48,128 nt of DNA from Candidatus Neomarinimicrobiota bacterium (GTDB lineage: Bacteria; Fidelibacterota; Marinisomatia; Marinisomatales; S15-B10). This document shows positions 8,807-18,015 of this stretch, piece by piece. Where the stretch lies: NCBI GenBank assembly GCA_012964825.1, contig DTTI01000040.1, positions 46,480-94,607 of the forward strand, given 5' to 3'. Position numbers and translations under genes: made by a program. Position 1 is the stretch's first letter. Every line of letters starts with the position of its first letter. The notes beneath the pieces were generated by a model. The model did no database searches, was not told where the DNA came from, and saw only the letters and a list, made by a program, of their open reading frames with translations.

Positions 8807-9178
8807 GTGAAACCTTCGGCCTGGATCGTCACCGGTGCTGTTTTCGGTTTTCTCGCTGTTGCCTTGGGTGCTTTTGGCGCCCACGGACTCAAATCGAAAG
8901 TGACTGTCGATACGCTGTCATCATTTGAGACTGCTGCCCGTTATCAGATATATCACGCTCTAGCGCTGATTCTAGTAGGCGTTTTGGCCAACACTGTTTC
9001 ATCACCTCTCCTTGAATGGTCCGGCCGGCTGTTTGCAACCGGTGTTGTTCTCTTTTCCGGCTCTATTTACCTTATGGTATTTACCGGTGTGACTTCCTTA
9101 GGGGTAGTGACACCTTTCGGCGGCCTATGTTTTTTGGCGGGGTGGGCCGCCCTGGCGGTGGCCGCTTACCGCGGATAG
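8807..9178 (+). CDS. DUF423 family membrane protein (YgdD-like)
   Basis: A 123-aa protein with four hydrophobic helices and the family hallmarks GAFGAHGLK near residues 22-30, FETAARYQIYHALALI near 45-60, and a Gly-rich C-terminal helix (TPFGGLCFLAGW). DUF423/YgdD proteins are widespread small inner-membrane proteins without a proven function. The GTG at 8807 is the only start giving the full first helix. It is 15 bases before the amino-acid permease gene, suggesting co-transcription. Confidence 0.88.
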   Translation: MKPSAWIVTGAVFGFLAVALGAFGAHGLKSKVTVDTLSSFETAARYQIYHALALILVGVLANTVSSPLLEWSGRLFATGVVLFSGSIYLMVFTGVTSLGVVTPFGGLCFLAGWAALAVAAYRG

Positions 9179-9193
9179 GTACTCCGAAAGATT

Positions 9194-10513
9194 ATGTCAA
9201 ATTCACCTAAACGTGTTGTCAGAACATTCGATGCCACCAACATGGTGGCGGGGAACATGATCGGCTCTTCGGTCTTTCTCCTGTCGGGGTATGCCGCCGC
9301 GCCTGTTCTTGATGGAACTTGGCTTGTTGTAGCGTGGGTTGTAGGAGGGATCATGGCCATCCTCGGTGCGCTTGCCATTGCCGAACTTTCCACAGAATTC
9401 CCCGAGATCGGCGGTGATTTCCTTTATCTAAAAAAAATTTACGGCGTCTATCCGGCGTTTCTGTATGGCTGGATGAGCCTCATGATATTTGAGACAGGGT
9501 CTATTGCCATCCTGGCTGTTTTCGGTGGAAAGTACTTGAAGGAATTTTTGCCCGGAGTTCCACTTTCAGTACCTGCACTTGCATCTGTGCTGGTGATTTT
9601 CTTTTCCGGGCTCCACTGCCTCAGAATCACCATCGGCTCCCGGTTTCAGTCCATTCTCACGGTGGCGAAGATCGGTGGAGTGATTCTCCTATCAATCATC
9701 CTGTTCACGAAAACGTCATCACTGCCCCCCGCCGTGCAAGCGAGCTCTAACGATGGCAGTCCTCTTATCGGTTTGTCGAGAGCGCTGATCCCCATCTTTT
9801 TTGCCTATACGGGGTGGAATGTGGCGGGCTACATTGCTGGGGAGATTCACAACCCGAGGAAGACACTGCCGTTTGCCCTTATCGGAGGGACGCTCATCAC
9901 CACCGTCATCTACGTGATCGTTCAATTAGGTTTTCTCAAGGCGGTAGGTATTGAAGCGATGCGGAACGAGGAGATGGTGCCGCTGCGGGCGCTTGAAGCG
10001 GTGGCGGCTGAGGAGTGGTCCATCTATCTTACAATCCTCATCTTTGTAAGTGTTATCAGTTCTCTCTCCATCACCATTCAGACGGCGGGAGCTCGGGTGA
10101 TCCAGGCCATGGGTGACCATGAAGTCTTCTTCCGTTTCACCGCAAAGCGGCACCCAAGGTTCAATACACCGGTTAACGCCCTCATGGTCCAGGCTGCGTG
10201 GTGCATCGTTATGCTCTACGCATTCAAGAGTATCAGCGACCTTGTGGACACCACCGCCGTCGTCATGATACTTTTCTCCGCTCTATCTATTTCCACCATG
10301 CTGAAAATCGGTCGGGGGAAAGGAAGTGAGAACAGGTACAGAACACCCTTGTTTCCACTTGTTCCCGTTGCCTACATTGGCTGCGCATTATTCGTTTCAT
10401 GGGGTGTGATTCAGTTTCATCTTTCGCAAGACTCGATCCTGCCGGCTTGGGGCCTCGGCTTCTTGGCTGTGGGGACTGGTGTATACTACCTCTGGAAGCG
10501 GACCAAGGATTAA
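9194..10513 (+). CDS. APC-superfamily amino-acid permease
   Basis: A 439-aa polytopic membrane protein with about 12 transmembrane helices. The first helix has the APC substrate-binding signature: an unwound Gly-rich loop in NMVAGNMIGSSVFLL (about 16-30). Helix 6 shows IFFAYTGWNVAGYIAGE, equivalent to the F-A-x-x-G-(W/F) segment of APC transporters, followed by EIHNPRKTLPFAL. This points to proton- or cation-coupled uptake or exchange of an amino acid in the inner membrane; which one cannot be read from the sequence. Two bases of spacing separate its stop from the dUTPase GTG start. Confidence 0.88.
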   Translation: MSNSPKRVVRTFDATNMVAGNMIGSSVFLLSGYAAAPVLDGTWLVVAWVVGGIMAILGALAIAELSTEFPEIGGDFLYLKKIYGVYPAFLYGWMSLMIFETGSIAILAVFGGKYLKEFLPGVPLSVPALASVLVIFFSGLHCLRITIGSRFQSILTVAKIGGVILLSIILFTKTSSLPPAVQASSNDGSPLIGLSRALIPIFFAYTGWNVAGYIAGEIHNPRKTLPFALIGGTLITTVIYVIVQLGFLKAVGIEAMRNEEMVPLRALEAVAAEEWSIYLTILIFVSVISSLSITIQTAGARVIQAMGDHEVFFRFTAKRHPRFNTPVNALMVQAAWCIVMLYAFKSISDLVDTTAVVMILFSALSISTMLKIGRGKGSENRYRTPLFPLVPVAYIGCALFVSWGVIQFHLSQDSILPAWGLGFLAVGTGVYYLWKRTKD

Positions 10514-10514
10514 A

Positions 10515-10952
10515 GTGAAACTTAAGATAAAGCCGTTTAACGCTTCTATCTCATCTCTTTATACAGATCACAGCCACTTCCATCCTGGTGATGCCGGCCT
10601 TGATCTGTTTGCGCCGAATGAGGTGACTATAGGTGGCCGCGAGACGACGCCGATCCATCTGCAGGTGGCGTGTGAAATGGAAGGGGGTCGGCCCTATCTT
10701 CTGATGCCGAGGTCAAGCATTTCCAAAACACCACTCAGACTGGCAAATTCAATAGGACTTATTGATGGCGGCTACAGAGGGGAACTTATCGCCTTTTGTG
10801 ATAACATTAGTGAACAAGCATACACCGTGGAAGCTGGTCAGAGATTATTCCAGGTTGTCGCCATGGACGGAGCACCGCTGGAGATCGAGATCGTGAGCGA
10901 ATTGAGCGAATCGTCCCGCGGCGATGGTGGTTTCGGGAGTACAGGTTCATGA
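10515..10952 (+). CDS. dut: Deoxyuridine 5'-triphosphate nucleotidohydrolase
   Basis: Trimeric dUTPase (dUTP to dUMP plus PPi), which keeps uracil out of DNA and supplies dTMP synthesis. All five family motifs are present in order: HPGDAGLDLFAP (motif 1), PRSSISKTPLRLAN (2), GLIDGGYRGEL (3, with the catalytic Asp), GQRLFQVVAM (4) and the P-loop-like RGDGGFGSTG (5, C-terminal). The frame is open back to 10479, inside the permease; GTG 10515 removes that overlap and gives MKLKIKPF, the usual dUTPase beginning (145 aa). Overlaps the ahcY start by ATGA. Confidence 0.95.
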   Translation: MKLKIKPFNASISSLYTDHSHFHPGDAGLDLFAPNEVTIGGRETTPIHLQVACEMEGGRPYLLMPRSSISKTPLRLANSIGLIDGGYRGELIAFCDNISEQAYTVEAGQRLFQVVAMDGAPLEIEIVSELSESSRGDGGFGSTGS

Positions 10953-12232
10953 GTAAAATAAAAGATAAATCACTGGAGGGAGAGGGCCGGCGGGCTCTCG
11001 GTTGGGCAGGTGAAAATATGCCCATCCTGGCCAGCATTCGGAAGAGATACGAGAAGGAGAAACCGCTTACGGGGCTGTCCGTCGGAGTTGCCATGCACCT
11101 TGAGCAGAAAACTGGTGTTCTGCTTCAGACGCTTCAGGCTGGCGGTGCCGAAATTTCGGCAAGTTCCTGTAATCCTCTCACAACCCATGATGCTGTGGCG
11201 GCGGCCCTGTCGCAGGAGATGGACATATTCGGTTGGTCGGGCCAGAGTAAAGAGGAGTATTACAGCTGTCTCGAGTCCGTTATCCGATCAGTGCCGAAAA
11301 TTACCGTAGATGATGGCGGCGATCTCATCTTTATGCTCCATTCCAAGTATCCTGCCATGCTAAACGATATCATTGGTGGATGTGAAGAAACCACTACTGG
11401 TGTTATCCGGCTGAAAGCCATGAGCAAGGACGGAGAGCTGAAGGTACCCGTCATTGCGGTGAACAACGCCTACTCAAAATATCTTTTTGATAACCGGTAC
11501 GGTAGTGGCCAGAGCGTTATTGATGCCATCGCTTCCGCCACCAATATGCTCATCGCCGGGAAGACAGTAGTAGTGGTGGGCTACGGCTGGGTAGGCCGGG
11601 GCGTAGCCATGCGGCTTAGGGGCATGGGTGCAAGGGTGGTTGTGGTTGAGACAGCCGCCTCTCTGAACCAGCAGGGGCAGTCCGGTTATCACAGAGGACT
11701 GGAAGCCCTCTACGATGGGAATTGGGTCATGTCCATGGAAGAGGCGGCATTAATCGGTGACATTTTCATCACAGCTACCGGAAATAAGCATGTTGTATCC
11801 AAACATCATTTTAAGGAAATGAAAGAGAATGTTATTCTCGCCAATGCGGGTCATTTTAATAACGAGATTGATGTTGATTCTTTGCAGGCGATGAGCAAGG
11901 AATCAAAAGAGATTATGCCTAATCTGGTCCGCTACCGGCTGAAAAACGGGAAAAGTGTCATGCTTCTCTCTGAGGGGCGGCTAGTGAACCTGGCCCGCCC
12001 CTCGGGGCACGGTCACCCCATCGAGATCATGGATGGTAGTTTTGCTGTCCAGGCCCTTTGTGTGGAGTATCTTGCTAAGAACGGAGAAAGTCTCGCGGCG
12101 GAAGTTTATGATGTTCCATCAGACCTCGATGAAGAAGTAGCGAGATTGGCCTTAACTGCTCAAGGGATCTTTCTTCAAAAGCCTACCCCTCAACAGGTAG
12201 ATTACGTATCTGCCTGGGAAGAGGGTACGTAG
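10949..12232 (+). CDS. ahcY: S-adenosylhomocysteine hydrolase
   Basis: Adenosylhomocysteinase, splitting S-adenosylhomocysteine into adenosine and homocysteine and so relieving inhibition of SAM-dependent methylation. The 427-aa length matches the shorter bacterial/archaeal form lacking the long insert. Visible are the substrate-domain HLEQKTGVLLQTL (about 48-60), DDGGDLIF, the VNNAYSKYLFDNRYGSGQS hinge, and the NAD-binding glycine loop VVVVGYGWVGRG (about 208-219). The C-terminal segment with the tail that reaches the neighbouring subunit's NAD is intact. Its start overlaps dut by ATGA, so the permease-dut-ahcY genes are a tight unit. About 160 bases follow before groES. Confidence 0.95.
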   Translation: MSKIKDKSLEGEGRRALGWAGENMPILASIRKRYEKEKPLTGLSVGVAMHLEQKTGVLLQTLQAGGAEISASSCNPLTTHDAVAAALSQEMDIFGWSGQSKEEYYSCLESVIRSVPKITVDDGGDLIFMLHSKYPAMLNDIIGGCEETTTGVIRLKAMSKDGELKVPVIAVNNAYSKYLFDNRYGSGQSVIDAIASATNMLIAGKTVVVVGYGWVGRGVAMRLRGMGARVVVVETAASLNQQGQSGYHRGLEALYDGNWVMSMEEAALIGDIFITATGNKHVVSKHHFKEMKENVILANAGHFNNEIDVDSLQAMSKESKEIMPNLVRYRLKNGKSVMLLSEGRLVNLARPSGHGHPIEIMDGSFAVQALCVEYLAKNGESLAAEVYDVPSDLDEEVARLALTAQGIFLQKPTPQQVDYVSAWEEGT

Positions 12233-12271
12233 TAGTTCCAATCCTCTGTTAATCAGTCCAACTGTATAATT

Positions 12272-12300
12272 TTGGCACTTTATATAGAATTAAAAAAAAT
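12272..12300 (+). promoter_or_regulatory. Candidate groESL promoter
   Basis: TTGGCA (12272-12277, 5 of 6 matches to the -35 consensus) is followed after 17 bases by AAAAAT (12295-12300, 4 of 6 to TATAAT). This would put the transcription start within the CIRCE operator at 12303, the usual architecture for HrcA control. An alternative TATAAT at 12265-12270 has no acceptable -35 and would start transcription upstream of CIRCE. Confidence 0.4.
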
Positions 12301-12302
12301 TG

Positions 12303-12329
12303 TTAGCACTCTTTCAAAAAGAGTGATAA
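12303..12329. promoter_or_regulatory. CIRCE operator (HrcA-binding site)
   Basis: TTAGCACTC (12303-12311), a 9-base spacer, then GAGTGATAA (12321-12329). The consensus is TTAGCACTC-N9-GAGTGCTAA, so the left arm is perfect and the right arm has one mismatch (A for C). It lies 65 bases before groES, its standard position. HrcA represses groESL through this element and is itself tuned by GroEL. hrcA is not in this window. Confidence 0.93.
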
Positions 12330-12337
12330 TTTTGTTT

Positions 12338-12359
12338 GCTCAAATCGAGTTGATTGAGC
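12338..12359 (+). other. Imperfect hairpin in the groES leader
   Basis: GCTCAAATC (12338-12346) pairs with GATTGAGC (12352-12359) with one bulged A and a 5-base loop. It lies between CIRCE and the groES Shine-Dalgarno (ataggag, ending 12383). It may stabilise the 5' end of the mRNA or be incidental. Confidence 0.3.
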
Positions 12360-12393
12360 GACAGTTAACACAAGGTATAGGAGACAACAAGAA

Positions 12394-12684
12394 ATGGCAC
12401 TAAAAATTAAGCCTCTGGCTGACAGAGTCGTTATCGAGCCTGGCGAGGTTGAAGATGTTTCAGCAGGTGGAATTATCCTTCCAGACACTGCTCAGGAAAA
12501 ACCTCAGCAGGGGAAAGTGGTTGCCGTTGGCCCTGGAAAAGTTAGTGACGCCGGCACACTGGTTGAGCCGACCGTCAAGAAAGGGGACAATGTCCTCTAC
12601 GGTAAGTATTCCGGGACGGAGGTAACTATTGACGGTACTGAGTACTCGATCATGCGCGAGAGTGATATTCTCGCTGTCCTTTAA
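12394..12684 (+). CDS. groS: Co-chaperonin GroES
   Basis: The 96-aa, 10-kDa heptameric lid of the GroEL folding chamber. The sequence follows the family throughout: [12 protein letters not shown] at the N-terminus, the mobile loop around [19 protein letters not shown] (residues about 18-36, with the IIL hydrophobic GroEL-contact tripeptide), [25 protein letters not shown] and a C-terminal [13 protein letters not shown]. Strong Shine-Dalgarno ataggag. First gene of the groESL operon, controlled by the CIRCE element upstream. Confidence 0.98.
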   Translation: MALKIKPLADRVVIEPGEVEDVSAGGIILPDTAQEKPQQGKVVAVGPGKVSDAGTLVEPTVKKGDNVLYGKYSGTEVTIDGTEYSIMRESDILAVL

Positions 12685-12711
12685 GAAGAAACTATTTAAT
12701 TAGGAGAATAA

Positions 12712-14349
<1,638 letters not shown>

Positions 14350-14374
14350 TCCAACCAAACAACAATCCTAACTG

Positions 14375-14406
14375 AAAGCCCCGTTCCTAGTATCGGGGCT
14401 TTTTTT
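14375..14406 (+). terminator. Rho-independent terminator of groESL
   Basis: A perfect 9-bp stem AAAGCCCCG (14375-14383) / CGGGGCTTT (14394-14402) with a 10-base loop runs into a T tract ending at 14406. It starts 26 bases after the groL stop. This is the clearest intrinsic terminator in the window. Confidence 0.92.
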
Positions 14407-14494
14407 ATCCCAGTATAAGCATTTCGTTGCAAGTATTTCATTTCTTCATCTTGTCTCACCATAAGGAGACGACTAAATTCACCACACTTTTTTT

Positions 14495-14851
14495 ATGCTA
14501 GTCATCCGATTGACAAAGATGCTTTTTTACGGCTACCATGGTGTAGACGAATCGGAGCAAAAACGCGGAGGCACCTTCGAAGTGGATCTCGAATTGAAGG
14601 GGAATCTATCAATATCCATGGAGTCTGACCACTTGGAGGATACCGTTGATTATGCTGAAATTTACCAGACCGTTCACGACTGCCTTACCGGGACGAGGTA
14701 TTTTCTTCTGGAAGCACTGGCGTCTCACATTGCTGATTCCATTCTTTCCAGCTATCCCCTTAATTCTGTAAAGGTCACTGTTCGTAAGCCCCACGCACCC
14801 GTGAAAGGTGTTCTCGGCTCTGTTGAGGTTGAGATTGAAAAGGAGAGGTAA
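14495..14851 (+). CDS. folB: Dihydroneopterin aldolase
   Basis: FolB, converting dihydroneopterin to 6-hydroxymethyl-dihydropterin plus glycolaldehyde in folate synthesis. The 118-aa length is normal. The signature is clear: FYGYHGVDESEQKRGGTFEVDL (given here as two parts: FYGYHGVDE, residues 10-18, and the catalytic-region EQKRGG) and LLEALA (about 70-75). The C-terminal VRKPHAPVKG (about 96-105) carries the catalytic Lys. It is first in a folB-folK-deoxynucleoside kinase run; its TAA is immediately followed by the TTG of folK. About 85 bases lie between the groESL terminator and this gene. Confidence 0.93.
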   Translation: MLVIRLTKMLFYGYHGVDESEQKRGGTFEVDLELKGNLSISMESDHLEDTVDYAEIYQTVHDCLTGTRYFLLEALASHIADSILSSYPLNSVKVTVRKPHAPVKGVLGSVEVEIEKER

Positions 14852-15355
14852 TTGACCATCGACGCTTATCTCAGTCTCGGCTCCAATATTGCACCAAGAT
14901 TTGAAACCCTTCAAACCGCTATCAGTTCGCTTTGCTCACTTCCCGGCTCAGATGTTGAATCGGTCTCGACGATTTATGAGACTGAAGCAGTAGCGTCTTA
15001 TTCTCAGGCTGATTATCTCAACTGTGCAATCCATATTAAAACGGAGCTGACACCTGAGGCATTGATAACAAGTTGCCAGGAGATTGAATTTTCCAACGGC
15101 CGGCCAGTAAGCCGGGATAAGAGTGCACCCCGCACGCTGGATATTGATATCATCTTCTACGGCGACCGAATAATCAACTCCGGCAAACTCATTGTTCCTC
15201 ATCCTAGATATGCAGACAGGCGGTTTGTCTTGGAGCCGCTTGCGGAGATTGCGCCTAATTATATCTGTCCTGATACAGGAACCTCAGTAGCACACACTCT
15301 TGATCAATGTACCGATCGTTCCCGTGTCCAGCTATTTTCTCTGGAGACTGTGTGA
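14852..15355 (+). CDS. folK: 2-amino-4-hydroxy-6-hydroxymethyldihydropteridine pyrophosphokinase (HPPK)
   Basis: FolK transfers pyrophosphate from ATP to hydroxymethyl-dihydropterin, the step after FolB. It has 167 aa, with the family start YLSLGSNIAPR (residues 5-15) and ETEAV. The Mg/ATP-binding signature comes next (RDKSAPRTLDIDIIFYGD, about 88-105, with the paired Asp residues), then VPHPRYADRRFVLEPLAEIAP. The TTG start directly abuts the folB stop. The end overlaps the start of the deoxynucleoside kinase (GTGA), so the pterin genes and the kinase are translationally coupled. Confidence 0.95.
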   Translation: MTIDAYLSLGSNIAPRFETLQTAISSLCSLPGSDVESVSTIYETEAVASYSQADYLNCAIHIKTELTPEALITSCQEIEFSNGRPVSRDKSAPRTLDIDIIFYGDRIINSGKLIVPHPRYADRRFVLEPLAEIAPNYICPDTGTSVAHTLDQCTDRSRVQLFSLETV

Positions 15356-15993
15356 AGAACCTCTACTATGTATCCATCGAAGGGGTAATTGGTGTTGGCA
15401 AGACCAGCCTGGCCCACCTTTTAGAGGAGCGGTTGAATGCTAAACTCGTTATGGAAAAATTCGATGAGAATCCATTTTTGGCAGATTTTTATCTTGATCC
15501 TGAGCGATATGCTTTTCAGACACAGCTCTTTTTCTTGCTGAGTCGCTATCGCCAACAACAAGAACTCCGTCAGACAGACGTCTTCCATAAACTGGTTATT
15601 TCCGATTACATGTTTGTGAAAGATCGTCTCTTTGCCTCACTCAATCTGGATGACAAGGAGATGTCACTCTATGATTCTGTGGCCAAGATTCTTGAAAAAA
15701 ATATTCTTAATCCTGACCTAGTAATTTACTTACAGGCGGAAACACCTAAGCTTATGGAGCGCATTACTCTAAGGGGAAGGGACTTTGAAAAAAACATGTC
15801 CCAGGATTACATTGATGCTTTGAATCAGGTTTACAACGAATATTTTTTCAGGTTCCAGGAGAGCCCACTGCTGATCATAAATACGAACGATATCGATTTT
15901 GTCCATAACGAGGAGGATTTGGAAGAAGTCATACGTTACATTCGCCAGCCAGTTAGTGGAACAAAGTTCTTTAACCCGGCATCTAATCTCTGA
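15352..15993 (+). CDS. Deoxynucleoside kinase (dGK/dAK family), paralog 1
   Basis: A 213-aa P-loop kinase of the deoxynucleoside kinase family, phosphorylating deoxyadenosine, deoxyguanosine or deoxycytidine for salvage. Walker A is GVIGVGKTS (residues 11-19); DENPF near residue 40 fits the substrate-binding loop. VISDYMFVKDRLFA occupies the position of the usual DRS motif, and RGRDFEKNM is the LID arginine segment. The frame is open upstream to 15307 inside folK; GTG 15352, overlapping the folK stop, gives the normal N-terminus. A second member lies at 42903. Which nucleoside each prefers cannot be read off. Confidence 0.87.
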   Translation: MKNLYYVSIEGVIGVGKTSLAHLLEERLNAKLVMEKFDENPFLADFYLDPERYAFQTQLFFLLSRYRQQQELRQTDVFHKLVISDYMFVKDRLFASLNLDDKEMSLYDSVAKILEKNILNPDLVIYLQAETPKLMERITLRGRDFEKNMSQDYIDALNQVYNEYFFRFQESPLLIINTNDIDFVHNEEDLEEVIRYIRQPVSGTKFFNPASNL

Positions 15994-16175
15994 TGCTCAA
16001 GACCCTTTTACTTTTTGCCATAGGCTACTTTTTATTCAAACTTTTCAGGTTTTATCAACTCTTCTTTGGCAAGAGACCTCGTCAAACAAAAGAGGAGGAA
16101 GAAAAGTTAATTCTAGGAATTCGTGATGAGGATATCCGAGAGGCTGAATTCAAAGATATTAAGGAGGAACGTTAA
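15993..16175 (+). CDS. Small membrane-anchored protein, unknown
   Basis: A 60-aa frame with one hydrophobic helix at the N-terminus (about residues 3-24) and a very charged tail rich in Glu, Lys and Arg. The ATG shares one base with the kinase stop (TGATG), and a good Shine-Dalgarno for the next gene lies within its last codons. Tight packing on both sides supports it as a real gene, but no family is recognised. Confidence 0.5.
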   Translation: MLKTLLLFAIGYFLFKLFRFYQLFFGKRPRQTKEEEEKLILGIRDEDIREAEFKDIKEER

Positions 16176-16177
16176 TT

Positions 16178-16606
16178 ATGATGGATATTTTTCAAGGGAT
16201 TGTGAAAGACAGAATCAATGTGGGACTGCTATTGCTTAGGGTTTTTTCCGGTTATCTCATCCTTGTGAATCACGGTTTTGGAAAAATTACAGCGGGCCCT
16301 AGCCGATGGGAAAAACTTGGTGGCGCTATGGAACGGTTGGGTATCGACTTCTTTCCCACTTTCTGGGGATTTATGGCCTCATTCTCAGAGTCGTTCTGTG
16401 GTCTGTTTTTGGTGCTTGGTATTTTCACCATTCCTGCTTCATTTTTATTATCGGTCACCATGTTTATGGCGGCATACGGCCATGTAGTAACGGGGAAAGG
16501 GAGTCCTGAACTGGCTTTCGTCTACGGTGCTATTTTCCTTGCGCTCATGATCATGGGTCCGGGAAAATACAGCCTGGACCGGAAATTCTTTCCTCACCTT
16601 TCATGA
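16178..16606 (+). CDS. DoxX-family membrane protein
   Basis: A 142-aa protein with four hydrophobic helices in the DoxX/DoxD arrangement: LLLRVFSGYLILVNHGFGKI in helix 1, the SESFCGLFLVLGIFT segment in the second, MFMAAYGHVVTGKGSPELA, then a final helix with MIMGPGKYSLDRKFF. DoxX proteins are linked to redox chemistry (quinone or thiol-based) but few have a demonstrated activity. Strong Shine-Dalgarno aaggagg 10 bases before ATG 16178; ATG 16181 is an equally good start. Overlaps the next dehydrogenase by ATGA. Confidence 0.88.
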   Translation: MMDIFQGIVKDRINVGLLLLRVFSGYLILVNHGFGKITAGPSRWEKLGGAMERLGIDFFPTFWGFMASFSESFCGLFLVLGIFTIPASFLLSVTMFMAAYGHVVTGKGSPELAFVYGAIFLALMIMGPGKYSLDRKFFPHLS

Positions 16607-17628
16607 AAGCGGTTCGAATTCACCAACACGGCGGTCCAGAAGTGCTGACATGGGATGAGATGGAGACACCGTCTTGTCCCTCAGACAAAGTATTGCTGGA
16701 AGTGAAGGCTGCTTCCATCAATCACCTTGACCTCTGGGTCCGAAAGGGTTTTCCCGGTATTGAGCTGCCCCTCATTATGGGTAGTGACGCTTCAGGCGTC
16801 ATCGCCGAAGTCGGTTCTGAAGTCACCGGCTGGAATTCCGGTGATGAGGTAATGGTCCAACCCGGTATCTATTGTGGCGAATGCAAATTCTGCAAACTGG
16901 GGAAAGAAAACTTTTGTGTCAAATTTGGAATCATTGGTGAAACGGGAGACGGTACCCAGTGCCACTTTTCTGCTGTCAAGCCCGAGAATCTCGGACGAAA
17001 GCCTACCGCCGTTTCATTTGAAGAAGCAGCCTCTTTTCCTCTGGTTTTTCTTACTGCCTATACCATGTTGGTTCGAAGGGCGAAAATTGAGGAAGGGGAG
17101 AATGTTCTCGTCCTCGGTGCAGGTTCAGGTGTGGGCAGCGCTGCCATTCAGATCGCGAAGCATTTTGGATGCACCGTAATGGCCACAGCGGGGAACGAAG
17201 ATAAACTTCAGTACGCCAGAGATCTTGGCGCAGATTTGACCGTAGATCACTACAACGAAAAGATTCATGAGCGTGTTCGCGAATTTACGGAAGGGTGGGG
17301 TGCCGATATTGTTTTCGAACACGTGGGTGAAGCGACGTGGCCATCGAGTATGCGGTCACTGGCACACGGCGGCCGGCTTGTGACATGCGGAGCCACCACC
17401 GGGCCCAAAGCAAGGATTGAGATCAGGCACCTGTTTCACAAACAACAGACCATCATGGGTTCCACTATGGGCGATGCGGCGGCGTTTACTGAACTGCTGG
17501 ATCTTCTTGAGAAGGGAGCTCTGAAACCCATTCTCGATCGAACTTTCCCCATGTCAGATGCTGCTGAAGCTCACCGCTACATCGAGGAGGGGAAACAGTT
17601 CGGGAAAGTGGTGCTTATGCCGTATTAA
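16603..17628 (+). CDS. Zinc-type medium-chain dehydrogenase/reductase
   Basis: A 341-aa MDR enzyme. The structural-zinc lobe is complete (CGECKFCKLGKENFC, about residues 91-105, four Cys). The NADP-binding glycine loop GAGSGVGSAAIQIAK is near 172-186. At the catalytic-zinc positions the usual Cys and GHE motifs are replaced by NHLDLWVRKG and MGSDASG, so this belongs to the quinone-oxidoreductase-like branch and probably reduces or oxidises a carbonyl/alkene without a catalytic zinc. Substrate unknown. Coupled by ATGA to DoxX and followed after 29 bases by a ferredoxin, which suggests a small redox operon. Confidence 0.85.
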   Translation: MKAVRIHQHGGPEVLTWDEMETPSCPSDKVLLEVKAASINHLDLWVRKGFPGIELPLIMGSDASGVIAEVGSEVTGWNSGDEVMVQPGIYCGECKFCKLGKENFCVKFGIIGETGDGTQCHFSAVKPENLGRKPTAVSFEEAASFPLVFLTAYTMLVRRAKIEEGENVLVLGAGSGVGSAAIQIAKHFGCTVMATAGNEDKLQYARDLGADLTVDHYNEKIHERVREFTEGWGADIVFEHVGEATWPSSMRSLAHGGRLVTCGATTGPKARIEIRHLFHKQQTIMGSTMGDAAAFTELLDLLEKGALKPILDRTFPMSDAAEAHRYIEEGKQFGKVVLMPY

Positions 17629-17657
17629 GCGTTATATCTTTAACATAAAACACTCCC

Positions 17658-18011
17658 GTGAAATATAAGAAACACATCTTCGTCTGTATCAACGAGCGGC
17701 CACCGGACAGTCCCAAAGGGTGCTGTGCCTCAGGAGGAGGGAGTGATATTCGTTACGAATTTGTCAAGCTGATCAATGAGCACGGGCTAAAAGGGAAAGT
17801 TCGCTCGAACAAGTCCGGTTGCCTTGATGCCTGTGAGGTGGGCCCAGCGGTGGTGATCTATCCCGATGGACTGTGGTATACGGGTGTTACTGTGAAGGAT
17901 GTTCCTGAAATATTCGAAAAATCAGTACTGAACGATGAGCCGGTTGACCGACTCCTAGCTAGTGAAAAAACTTGGGATGATCTCGCCAAATTGCGGTCTG
18001 CTGAAGGGTAA
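17658..18011 (+). CDS. Thioredoxin-fold [2Fe-2S] ferredoxin
   Basis: A 117-aa protein of the thioredoxin-like ferredoxin family (Aquifex Fd4 type). The pattern is an N-terminal FVCINERPP with the first Cys, GCCASGGG carrying the second ligand, and CLDACEVGPAVVIYPDGLWY carrying the last two. GTG 17658 is the start giving the usual MKYKKHIF beginning. Electron carrier, partner unknown; the MDR/DoxX genes upstream and the FAD and iron oxygenases encoded downstream on the other strand are candidates. Its stop lies 4 bases from the stop of the convergent kmo gene, and no terminator is visible between them. Confidence 0.9.
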   Translation: MKYKKHIFVCINERPPDSPKGCCASGGGSDIRYEFVKLINEHGLKGKVRSNKSGCLDACEVGPAVVIYPDGLWYTGVTVKDVPEIFEKSVLNDEPVDRLLASEKTWDDLAKLRSAEG

Positions 18012-18015
18012 ACCT

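Noticed and set aside
12265-12270. An exact TATAAT upstream of groES
   Set aside because: No matching -35 at 16-18 bases, and it would start transcription upstream of CIRCE; kept only as an alternative to the promoter at 12272-12300.
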